A stretch of DNA of 64,000 nt, taken from positions 930,001 through 994,000 of the forward strand of contig NZ_JAUSUP010000001.1 in the NCBI RefSeq assembly GCF_030814115.1. The letters are read 5' to 3'. Position 1 is the first letter of the stretch. Every line of letters begins with the position of its first letter. The stretch comes from Alkalibacillus filiformis (GTDB taxonomy: Bacteria; Bacillota; Bacilli; Bacillales; Alkalibacillaceae). This document shows, piece after piece, positions 47,998-55,371 of the stretch. Both the position numbers and the translations under genes were made by a program. Under the pieces are notes generated by a model that ran no database searches, was not told the DNA's origin, and worked only from the letters and a program-made list of their open reading frames with translations.

Positions 47998-49134
47998 TTA
48001 CCCCATTACTTTTTCATACTTTGACATAATCTTTTTAAAAGCAGAGATAAAGGCATTAATATCATCTTGGCTTTGATGAACATTCATGCTTACCCTAACT
48101 GCTGCTGAAGCATCCTCATCAGTTTTCCCACATGCTTTCAATACATGGCTTGCTTCACTTTGACGCGATGAACAAGCTGACTTCGTAGAAACAACTACTC
48201 CTTCATCACTGAAAGCATGGATTAACACTTCTGGTTTAAAGTTTTGAACAGAAAAGTTTAAAATGTGATGCGCTCCGTTTTGTGGAGAATTAATTGTAAT
48301 TTGCTGATAATACTTAAGCTCTTCTCTTATAGTTTGATTTAATTGTTGAAGTTGATGATAGTTTTTTTGTTCTTCCAATGCTAAACGGATTGCCTTTGCT
48401 AAAGAAACCGCATTAGCTACATTTTCCGTCCCTGGACGAACTCGTTCTTCTTGTGCGCCACCATGTTGTAATGGTGTTAAATTGATGTGTTGTTTTTTTA
48501 TTAAGCACGCAGACCCTTTAAGTCCATGGATTTTGTGACCTGAGATCGTTATTAAATCAATTCCTTTATGATCATAAGGAACCGTGATTTTACCAAAACC
48601 TTGAACATGGTCAACGTGAAATAACACAGTAGGATAATGTTCAACTATATTAGCCAATTCCTCAATTGGTTGAACACTTCCTATTTCGTTATTCACATGC
48701 ATAATTGTAATCAAAATAGTGTCTGGACGAATTGCCTCTTTAACATCATCTACTGACACCTCACCTTTGTCGTTTACTGGCAAATAAGTGATTTCATAGC
48801 CAGTTTCCTCAAGGTGGCGACACGTTTCTAAAACTGAAGGGTGTTCAATTTCAGTAGTAATAATGTGTTTACCACGATTTTTGTATTGCTCTGCTACACC
48901 TTTGATCGCTAAATTATTGCTTTCTGTGCCCCCTGAAGTAAAGACGACTTCTTGTAGTCTAACCCCTAATAAGTCAGCTATTTGTTGACGGGATTTTGTT
49001 AACAAGTCTTCTACTTGTCCACCCATTCTATGAATTGATGAAGGGTTTGCAAAATATTTCGAAGACACGGTATGAAACGTCTTTAAAACATCTTCATGAG
49101 GTTTTGTAGTAGCACTATTATCTAAATATATCAT
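47998..49134 (-). CDS. nifZ: Cysteine desulfurase NifZ (ThiI partner)
   Basis: PLP-dependent desulfurase of 378 residues. Motifs: YLDNSATTKP at the N-terminus, TSGGTESNNLAI near 72, HVDHVQGFGK near 178, the PLP Lys in ISGHKIHGLKG near 202, and the catalytic Cys in STKSACSSRQ near 323. In B. subtilis this enzyme feeds sulfur to ThiI, and the four-base gap to thiI supports the same pairing here. Confidence 0.92.
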   Translation of the reverse strand: MIYLDNSATTKPHEDVLKTFHTVSSKYFANPSSIHRMGGQVEDLLTKSRQQIADLLGVRLQEVVFTSGGTESNNLAIKGVAEQYKNRGKHIITTEIEHPSVLETCRHLEETGYEITYLPVNDKGEVSVDDVKEAIRPDTILITIMHVNNEIGSVQPIEELANIVEHYPTVLFHVDHVQGFGKITVPYDHKGIDLITISGHKIHGLKGSACLIKKQHINLTPLQHGGAQEERVRPGTENVANAVSLAKAIRLALEEQKNYHQLQQLNQTIREELKYYQQITINSPQNGAHHILNFSVQNFKPEVLIHAFSDEGVVVSTKSACSSRQSEASHVLKACGKTDEDASAAVRVSMNVHQSQDDINAFISAFKKIMSKYEKVMG

Positions 49135-49238
49135 TGGTTCTATAAACCCCTTTTAGTCAGTATCCATCGAGTAATCATACCACAATAAAGGATCAATATT
49201 CAATTGATTGGCCGGTGATAAAAAGATGAAGCCACCTC

Positions 49239-49619
49239 TTAAGATTCTGAGACAGCTTCATCAACTTCTTCAAATATGTGAAGTAAATCATCAATTGACA
49301 CATTTTGTTCTTCATTACTGAAATAATCTCTCCAAGGGTCTAGAGATGAATCATCAATTAATTCTAACTCATGCTTTATTTCATCATTGGATGTACTACG
49401 TTGTTCACTCTCGGTTGAAGAACTTTTTTCATAAGTACTTAAATTAGTGTTTAACACCATTGCTTGATCGTTTAATTTATAGTTCAACGTTATTTCCTTG
49501 GAAATATGATGATTTTTAGCAGTATATGTCGGCTGATTAACATCGACCCACACTAGAATAACAACCGCCCAAGTTGCCAAAAATAAGACACCACTTAATA
49601 CGACAATTACGCGTTCCAT
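49239..49619 (-). CDS. Unrecognised small membrane protein downstream of ezrA
   Basis: I do not recognise this gene. 126 residues: a single N-terminal membrane helix (about 3-25, ending in VWVDVNQP), then a polar, Ser/Glu/Asp-rich, probably flexible segment and an acidic C-terminal helix (about 108-126). AGGAGTG precedes the ATG. It begins 16 bases after ezrA stops, on the same strand, so it is likely translated from the ezrA transcript. Its C-terminus IDDLLHIFEEVDEA resembles IDDIFEEVDR of EzrA, with near-identical DNA. A bitopic partner of EzrA at the division site is one possibility, not shown. Confidence 0.72.
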   Translation of the reverse strand: MERVIVVLSGVLFLATWAVVILVWVDVNQPTYTAKNHHISKEITLNYKLNDQAMVLNTNLSTYEKSSSTESEQRSTSNDEIKHELELIDDSSLDPWRDYFSNEEQNVSIDDLLHIFEEVDEAVSES

Positions 49620-49635
49620 CTACATCACTCCTATT

Positions 49636-51330
49636 TTATGATGCAGTTAACTTCAGCTGATCCTCAATCTTTTTAAGAGCACCAGGTTCCACTTCTTCTA
49701 ATGCTTGGCTAGCCTGTTCCAAAGCTGTTTCATAATCATTTTTTCTAAAGTGATTCTCAGCTTCTGCAATCTTTGCAGCTAATACAGGATAACTACTTCT
49801 ATAACGGTTTGCATATTGAATCACGTATTCAGCAAATTCTGCTTGCTCTAAGATTAGATTAGTTTGTTCTACTGCCCTTGCGACACATTTATCTGCTTCT
49901 TCCAACACTTTAGATACTTCATCTACATCTAATGGTTGCTCATTCACTTTTTCATTAGACTGCTCAATTAAATCACGGGCTTGGTTAACTAAATCAATAA
50001 TATAATTTGGTATTCCAGGTAAATTACTTTTTTGTAATTTTTGACGAACATTGATTATTTTCTGTTTTAAATCATTAATTTGCTCCCTAGCATTCAACTC
50101 ATCTTTCCTTAAATTATAAAGGTGAGCGTCGAATTTAGATTGCTTTTCTTCCCATGCTTCAAAATCCTTTTGCCATTCCTCTAGGTCTAGTCTAATTGTA
50201 GAGTAAGGTTGGTCTTCATGCGTAATCATTGACTTCAATCTCGTTGCCTTCTTACTTAATTGGTCGAGACTTTTTTCAAGCTCATACTGTTCTTCATACT
50301 TTTCGTCTTTTAAGTGATAATTTTCCTTTACAGCCATTACATTTTCTTTCGTTGCTGCAAAAGATTCATTAGCCTTTTCTACTTTTTCATCAAGTAACGA
50401 TTGCTTTTGCATGACAAAGTTTTTGTCAAAAGCTTCTTTTTCAAGATGATCATAAATTTCTATCATTCTCGACCTAATCTGCTCGATTTGGTTTTCAACA
50501 CCGTCATCGATTCCTTTATTTAACTGTTCTACTGAAGCTAGAAGTGTTTCGTGATGAGTTTGAATCTCCTTTTCAACACCAAGGTGTTGAACTCTAAAAC
50601 CATCATCTCTCATCTCTTTAACACCATTTTGTAGTTGATCAAGTTCTTCAGGTAACGTGTGCTTACACATTCGATATATATCTGGAAATACGTTTACTTT
50701 ACGTTCCAATTCATGCAAACGATATTTTACATTATGTATAAGTTCTTGTGCTTCTGTGTAATTTCCGGAATCGGTCAATTCCTCATATTGCTTCATATCG
50801 TTTTGTAAATCATCTAATTCAACTTCAAATACAACTTCAGCTTTACCTAGTTGATAACCGTTCTGAAGAACCTTTTTACGAACTTCACTAATACGAGGGT
50901 GGAGCTTTTCCGCTTCTTCCCGACTGTCTTGCTCTGAATGAAGTAAGCGATCAACTTCTTCAAATATGTCATCAATTGTCTGTTCTACTTTATATAACTT
51001 TTGTTCTACTGTTCTTAATGTACGGGACGCTTTACTAAACTTATATTTTTCAGCTGCTTCTTCAGCATCTAACAAAAACTCTTCTACTTCAGTAAACACA
51101 TAATCATTTATTTCATCCCATTCATTACGCCAAGACTCAAACAACTCTTCCGTTTCACCAGTTAGATTCAAATGTCTAACCTTTCCTAATTCATCAGCTA
51201 CTTGGCGACTCATCAGTTGGACTTTCCATTGCTCTAGCTTGTCCACACTGTTATACACTTTCCTTCTCATAAAAACGCCAACTAATACAAAAGCAATAAC
51301 AATTACCAGTATACCTATGATGTACTCCAT
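49636..51330 (-). CDS. ezrA: Septation ring formation regulator EzrA
   Basis: 564 residues: an N-terminal membrane helix (about 3-23) followed by a cytoplasmic rod of spectrin-like coiled coils to the end. Negative regulator of FtsZ ring assembly that also links Z-ring to cell wall synthesis proteins. Length matches B. subtilis EzrA (562). The family's conserved patch NxxEWxxR-like near the start of the rod appears as LFESWRNEWDEI. GAGGGGGG precedes the ATG. It is followed by a small membrane protein gene. Confidence 0.94.
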   Translation of the reverse strand: MEYIIGILVIVIAFVLVGVFMRRKVYNSVDKLEQWKVQLMSRQVADELGKVRHLNLTGETEELFESWRNEWDEINDYVFTEVEEFLLDAEEAAEKYKFSKASRTLRTVEQKLYKVEQTIDDIFEEVDRLLHSEQDSREEAEKLHPRISEVRKKVLQNGYQLGKAEVVFEVELDDLQNDMKQYEELTDSGNYTEAQELIHNVKYRLHELERKVNVFPDIYRMCKHTLPEELDQLQNGVKEMRDDGFRVQHLGVEKEIQTHHETLLASVEQLNKGIDDGVENQIEQIRSRMIEIYDHLEKEAFDKNFVMQKQSLLDEKVEKANESFAATKENVMAVKENYHLKDEKYEEQYELEKSLDQLSKKATRLKSMITHEDQPYSTIRLDLEEWQKDFEAWEEKQSKFDAHLYNLRKDELNAREQINDLKQKIINVRQKLQKSNLPGIPNYIIDLVNQARDLIEQSNEKVNEQPLDVDEVSKVLEEADKCVARAVEQTNLILEQAEFAEYVIQYANRYRSSYPVLAAKIAEAENHFRKNDYETALEQASQALEEVEPGALKKIEDQLKLTAS

Positions 51331-51465
51331 CGAAAGCCCCCCTCACAAATCATTTCCGAACATATACTTATATACCATATAATATCATGTTTAAAACACG
51401 ATTTGCTAAATTAATTGTAAATTTTTAAGAAATTATGTCTAACGAGTATATCGGCAAACACTTGA

Positions 51466-52056
51466 TTATATAAACCATTTTTTTAATACATCAATGTAAG
51501 CATTAACAAAAACGGGACGACTATCATCCCAATCATAGTCTTTCTTCCACTCATTGCCGAATGTAAATGGTGCATTGATTAGGCTTTTGAATTGTAAATA
51601 AAAAGCTTCTTTCTTCATTTCATTAAAATGATATTCTTTTGATATTTGCTCGGTAATCACCTTAAAATAATATGTTTCTTTTGCAACGTAAGTAGAAAAC
51701 AGTTCTCTTATAAAAATGTTATCCAAAGATAATTCACGTTGAATAAAACAAGTGAATTGAAAGTGACGCTCCTTATAATGTATAATTTCTTCTATTACGT
51801 GATAAAGGTTTTCTGGTTTATCAATTGGCTGATATTGTTCCATTAATTGATCGAGCATTGCTAAATAATTCTCATAATAATCAACCGTCATTTGTTCCAG
51901 TAAACCTTGTTTATTTTTAAAATAATAACTGATCAAAGATACATTGACATTAGCCCGTTCGGTAATAGCACGCGTCGATGTTCCTTTGAAACCATTATAA
52001 TAAAACAGCTCACTAGCTGCTCGCATGATTTTTTCTTTACTAGTTAGTTCTGACAT
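51466..52056 (-). CDS. refZ: TetR-family regulator RefZ (YttP)
   Basis: 196 residues with an N-terminal TetR helix-turn-helix (about 9-55, GTSTRAITERANVNVSLISYYFKNKQGL) and a helical C-terminal domain. Position between ezrA and ytsP and sequence identify RefZ, which in B. subtilis binds sites near the origin and inhibits FtsZ to tune septum position during sporulation. AGAGGTG precedes the ATG. It is divergent from ytsP. The B. subtilis neighbour hisJ is not present here. Confidence 0.85.
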   Translation of the reverse strand: MSELTSKEKIMRAASELFYYNGFKGTSTRAITERANVNVSLISYYFKNKQGLLEQMTVDYYENYLAMLDQLMEQYQPIDKPENLYHVIEEIIHYKERHFQFTCFIQRELSLDNIFIRELFSTYVAKETYYFKVITEQISKEYHFNEMKKEAFYLQFKSLINAPFTFGNEWKKDYDWDDSRPVFVNAYIDVLKKWFI

Positions 52057-52136
52057 GCAATCACCTCTTATATCCTATTATTCGACGATTTTAGCAAAAA
52101 ACCTTTTAAAAAATAAACAAAAAAGGAGATTTTTCT

Positions 52137-52616
52137 ATGTTTGAAGTACAACATTACAACGGAACGAGAGAAGAAAATTACGAACAACTTATAAAACAGT
52201 TAAATGCTCTATTGGAAGGTGAAGACAGTACGGTCGCTAACTTAGCCAATGCGAGTGCACTATTAAATCAATTTCTGAACGACGTTAACTGGGTTGGCTT
52301 TTACACTATGGAAAACGGAGAGCTTGTATTAGGTCCATTCCAAGGACTTCCAGCTTGTGTCAAGATTCCTAATGGACGAGGCGTATGTGGTACAGCCACA
52401 GCCGAACGAGAAACACAAATAGTGCCAGATGTACACGAATTCCCTGGCCACATTGCTTGTGATGCACAAAGCCAATCTGAAATTGTTGTCCCAATCATTA
52501 AAGACGATGAGATCTTTGGTGTGCTAGATATCGATGCCCCGATTAAAAATCGTTTTGACGAAGTAGATCGAAAATATTTAGAGAAATTTGTTGAAACATT
52601 AAAGAAACACATTTAA
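52137..52616 (+). CDS. ytsP: GAF-domain protein YtsP, free methionine-(R)-sulfoxide reductase type
   Basis: 159 residues, a single GAF domain. The three cysteines of the fRMsr family are present at 74, 84 and 108 (LPACVKIPNGRGVCGTA ... HIACDA), supporting reduction of free methionine-R-sulfoxide. AAAAAGGAG lies ahead of the ATG. It is divergent from refZ and upstream of rpsD, as in B. subtilis. Confidence 0.92.
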   Translation: MFEVQHYNGTREENYEQLIKQLNALLEGEDSTVANLANASALLNQFLNDVNWVGFYTMENGELVLGPFQGLPACVKIPNGRGVCGTATAERETQIVPDVHEFPGHIACDAQSQSEIVVPIIKDDEIFGVLDIDAPIKNRFDEVDRKYLEKFVETLKKHI

Positions 52617-52639
52617 TTATAAGTTTTATAGTTAAATCC

Positions 52640-52668
52640 TTGACTATAAGCTTAATACATCCTATAAT
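52640..52668 (+). promoter_or_regulatory. Sigma-A promoter of rpsD
   Basis: TTGACT (52640-52645) and TATAAT (52663-52668) are spaced by exactly 17 bases. Transcription should start near 52675, giving a leader of about 190 bases. Confidence 0.85.
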
Positions 52669-52674
52669 ATCTTT

Positions 52675-52864
52675 TGTGTAAAATAAAAGGCAGCCTCGGT
52701 GGACTTGCTATGTTTTTGCATTTTGTACCTCTAGAAAAATGAGGTGTATCGCGTAACTCTCTGCTGCTGGAGCGAAGGTACATGAAAGCAAAATGCGCAT
52801 AGTCCGGGACACGGTATACTGTTTTTATTTTATGCAAATAAAATAAAAAAAGGAGGAGACGCTC
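52675..52864 (+). ncRNA. S4-type autoregulatory leader of rpsD
   Basis: A 190-base untranslated leader lies between a strong promoter and rpsD. In B. subtilis the rpsD leader folds into a pseudoknotted structure bound by ribosomal protein S4, which represses its own synthesis. Here the block 52686-52822 is GC-richer than its surroundings and has paired segments, for example GTATCGCG / CGGTATAC-like arms. Short open frames in it are not credible. The assignment rests on position and length; I did not model the fold. Confidence 0.65.
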
Positions 52865-53467
52865 GTGGCACGTTTCACAGGCTCTCTTTGGAAGAAATCT
52901 CGCCGTTACGGCATTTCACTTTCAGGTACAGGAAAAGAATTAGAAAAGCGCCCTTACGCTCCAGGCCAACATGGTCCTACTCAGCGTAAAAAACTTACTG
53001 AATATGGTCTTCAGTTACAAGAAAAGCAAAAACTTCGTTATATGTTCGGTTTAACTGAACGTCAATTCCGTCGTATTTTTGACGATGCAGCAAAAATGCG
53101 CGGTGTACATGGTGAGAACTTCATGATTATTTTAGAATCTCGTTTAGACAACCTAGTATACCGTTCAGGTTTAGCTCGTACTCGTCGTCAAGCTCGTCAG
53201 CTTGTAACACATGGTCACATCACTTTAGATGGTAGTCGTGTAGACATCCCATCTTACCGTGTGACTCCAGGTACTGTAATTGGTGTTCGTGAAAAATCAC
53301 AAAACCTAGACATCATCAACGAAGCACTAGAAGTTAACAACTTCGTACCTGAATATATTACGTTAGATGCGGATAAGAAAGAAGCAACTTACAACCGCTA
53401 CCCAGAACGTTCTGAGCTTTCTTCAGAAATTAACGAAGCTCTTATCGTTGAGTGGTACTCAAGATAA
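52865..53467 (+). CDS. rpsD: Ribosomal protein S4
   Basis: 200 residues, same as B. subtilis S4. Primary 16S rRNA-binding protein of the small subunit and translational autoregulator. The N-terminal [15 protein letters not shown] and the S4 RNA-binding domain (about 93-155, with [26 protein letters not shown]) are clear. The start is GTG after AAAGGAGGAG. It stands alone, not in an alpha operon, as in Bacillus. Confidence 0.97.
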   Translation: MARFTGSLWKKSRRYGISLSGTGKELEKRPYAPGQHGPTQRKKLTEYGLQLQEKQKLRYMFGLTERQFRRIFDDAAKMRGVHGENFMIILESRLDNLVYRSGLARTRRQARQLVTHGHITLDGSRVDIPSYRVTPGTVIGVREKSQNLDIINEALEVNNFVPEYITLDADKKEATYNRYPERSELSSEINEALIVEWYSR

Positions 53468-53481
53468 GACTTACAACGAAA

Positions 53482-53516
53482 ACATCCAAACCAATCAATG
53501 GTTTGGATGTTTTTTG
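53482..53516 (+). terminator. Terminator of rpsD
   Basis: ACATCCAAACC pairs perfectly with GGTTTGGATGT around a 7-base loop, followed by TTTTTG. Confidence 0.92.
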
Positions 53517-53527
53517 TTTAATTTAAA

Positions 53528-53695
53528 TTAATACCTATTCCCGTCTTCCACCGACAAATTGTAAAAGTTCTCTAGAATTTCAGCTCTTAACTCAACAAGA
53601 TGGTCGTACCCGTAGAAAAAATCGACCTTCTCATATTTGGTTTCATCTCCTGCTTCAACTACATCACTGTCTAAAAATACAGCCTTATTAGATAT
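53528..53695 (-). pseudogene. Coding-like remnant downstream of the MurE paralogue
   Basis: On the minus strand a frame is open for about 55 codons and ends in TAA at 53528. It has no ATG, GTG or TTG start with a ribosome binding site. The translation is acidic and protein-like (for example YEKVDFFYGYDHLVELRAEILENFY split as DFFYGYDHLVELRA), unlike random frames here. It could be the 3' end of a decayed gene. I do not recognise the family, and chance openness is possible. Confidence 0.3.
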
Positions 53696-53714
53696 TTAAT
53701 ACTAATAAGGCTGT
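53672..53714 (-). terminator. Terminator overlapping the stop codon of the MurE paralogue
   Basis: On the minus strand ACAGCCTTATTAG and CTAATAAGGCTGT form a perfect 13-base stem around a 10-base loop, followed by ATTTTTAG. The first arm includes the last codons and the TAG stop of the upstream gene. Confidence 0.85.
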
Positions 53715-55174
53715 TCTACTGATAATAACTTTTTTAAATAATTAATTGTTTCTTGGTCTGTTTTCGTGTTAAGTTCATTGGATTGTTGGTAACTTTTTTG
53801 ACCTTGGCCTGTAATAACAACCCAATCTCCTTCTTCTGCTTTTAAAACTGCTTCTTTAATGGCGCTAACACGTTTAGTTGATACTTTAATTTGGTCTGAA
53901 CCAAACTCAGTTTGATACTTTCGAAGCTCTTGATCCATTTCATTTTCTGTTAAATGATCTAAATCACCTGTAGTCAATATCGTTAAGTCACTTTGCTCTA
54001 ATGAATATTTAATCATATCTTTTCTTTTACTCTCATCACGGTTCGCTTTAAAAGCGAGTACGTGGATTAATTTATTCGGTTTAGCTTCATTGATTGTAAG
54101 TAAGACTTCTTTTACCGCATCAGGTGTGTGCGCATAATCAACAACAACTTTTGATCCTGTTGGTAACTTAGACTGCTCAAATCTGCCTGGGACTCCAGGA
54201 AATTTAGCTACGACTTCTTTTAACTGTATTGGGGATTTTACAATGAGATTAACTGTCGTATAGGCTAGAGCAAGGTTATATAAATTATGTATACCAAGCA
54301 TCTGCCAGTTTAATTTATAAGATTTATGTTTATAGTGGACGGTAACACTCGGTTTACCAACACTTACTAATTCTTTCATCACAACATTTGAACTTAACTG
54401 TTTCCCAACACCTACACAGTTTAAACCATCTGCATTCAATTCTCGGCACAACCGTGCTCCCCACTCATTATCAACATTGACTACCGCTTGGCCTTGGGAC
54501 TTGAGTTGGTTAAATAACTGTTTCTTCACTTGATAATAGTCTTCCATACTTTCATGATAATCTAAATGTTCATACGTTAAATTCGTAAACACAGCATAAT
54601 CAAATTCCACACCTGCTAAGCGATGTTGTGCCAACCCGTGAGATGAAACTTCGATTACGATGACATCATCTTTACTATTATAGAAATGTTTATACAAATC
54701 TAAAACACTCGGAGTTGTCTGGGCATTTTCATATACAGTGGAATTAATAATACAACTTGCTGTACCGATCAGAGAAGTATTTATATTACTTTGGTCTAGT
54801 AGATAATGAATTAAGTGACTTGTTGTCGTTTTACCATTAGTTCCTGTAACGCCTATGACGATTTTCCCTTTTAATGGATCTTCATAGAATTGTTTAGCTA
54901 ATTCTCCTAACGCTTTACGGCTATTTTCAACTTTTATATATGGGACAGAGAGATGGTCATTATCTTCCTCACCAACTACCGCCACCGCACCTTTGTTAAC
55001 CGCTTCTTCAATAAATTCATGGCCATCAATTGCATAGCCTTTTACAGCAACGAAAAGTGAGCCCTCTTTCACCTTGCGTGAATCATCAACTATATTAACC
55101 ACATTGATATGGTCAACAGTTTGAGATATGTGTTTGTATTCCATCTGGCTTAACATCTTTTTGGCTTCAACCAT
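53702..55174 (-). CDS. MurE-like Mur ligase paralogue with altered amino-acid specificity motifs
   Basis: 490 residues with the full Mur ligase plan. The UDP-sugar domain includes DDSRKVKEG near 30, the ATP P-loop is GVTGTNGKTTT at 108-118, and the carbamylated-Lys region is YYQVKKQLF near 215. The C-terminal domain has GRFE and VVVDYAHTPDAV at 343-354. It resembles MurE, which adds the third stem-peptide residue. But the DNPR motif that recognises diaminopimelate is TGDL (402-405), and the usual GKGHE is GQGQK (456-460). It is outside a dcw cluster, so a second, specialised enzyme or a non-DAP MurE are both possible. Start at 55174 follows GTAGGAG; upstream codons are spurious. Confidence 0.82.
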   Translation of the reverse strand: MVEAKKMLSQMEYKHISQTVDHINVVNIVDDSRKVKEGSLFVAVKGYAIDGHEFIEEAVNKGAVAVVGEEDNDHLSVPYIKVENSRKALGELAKQFYEDPLKGKIVIGVTGTNGKTTTSHLIHYLLDQSNINTSLIGTASCIINSTVYENAQTTPSVLDLYKHFYNSKDDVIVIEVSSHGLAQHRLAGVEFDYAVFTNLTYEHLDYHESMEDYYQVKKQLFNQLKSQGQAVVNVDNEWGARLCRELNADGLNCVGVGKQLSSNVVMKELVSVGKPSVTVHYKHKSYKLNWQMLGIHNLYNLALAYTTVNLIVKSPIQLKEVVAKFPGVPGRFEQSKLPTGSKVVVDYAHTPDAVKEVLLTINEAKPNKLIHVLAFKANRDESKRKDMIKYSLEQSDLTILTTGDLDHLTENEMDQELRKYQTEFGSDQIKVSTKRVSAIKEAVLKAEEGDWVVITGQGQKSYQQSNELNTKTDQETINYLKKLLSVEQPY

Positions 55175-55296
55175 ATTTCTTATGCTCCTACTATAAAAGA
55201 GTGTGCGTATCATTGTACTAAAACATTTACCTAAATTGATATAGATAAAACTGATTATATTGAACCAATTTTATTATGTGCAATTTATTATAAAAA

Positions 55297-55316
55297 TATA
55301 GTTGTCTTTAACTATA
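55297..55316. promoter_or_regulatory. Perfect inverted repeat between the MurE paralogue and the UPF0182 gene
   Basis: TATAGTT and AACTATA are perfect inverted arms separated by six bases, located in the 197-base divergent intergenic region. It could be an operator for either gene. No regulator is suggested by the sequence. Confidence 0.35.
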
Positions 55317-55371
55317 ATCCAAAGCACTTATTTGATATACTTTTATAGGAATAATTATTGAGGGGGATTCG

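Noticed and set aside
52652-52837. Minus-strand open frame across the rpsD leader
   Set aside because: It runs antisense through an untranslated regulatory leader, lacks a ribosome binding site and shows no protein-like conservation pattern.
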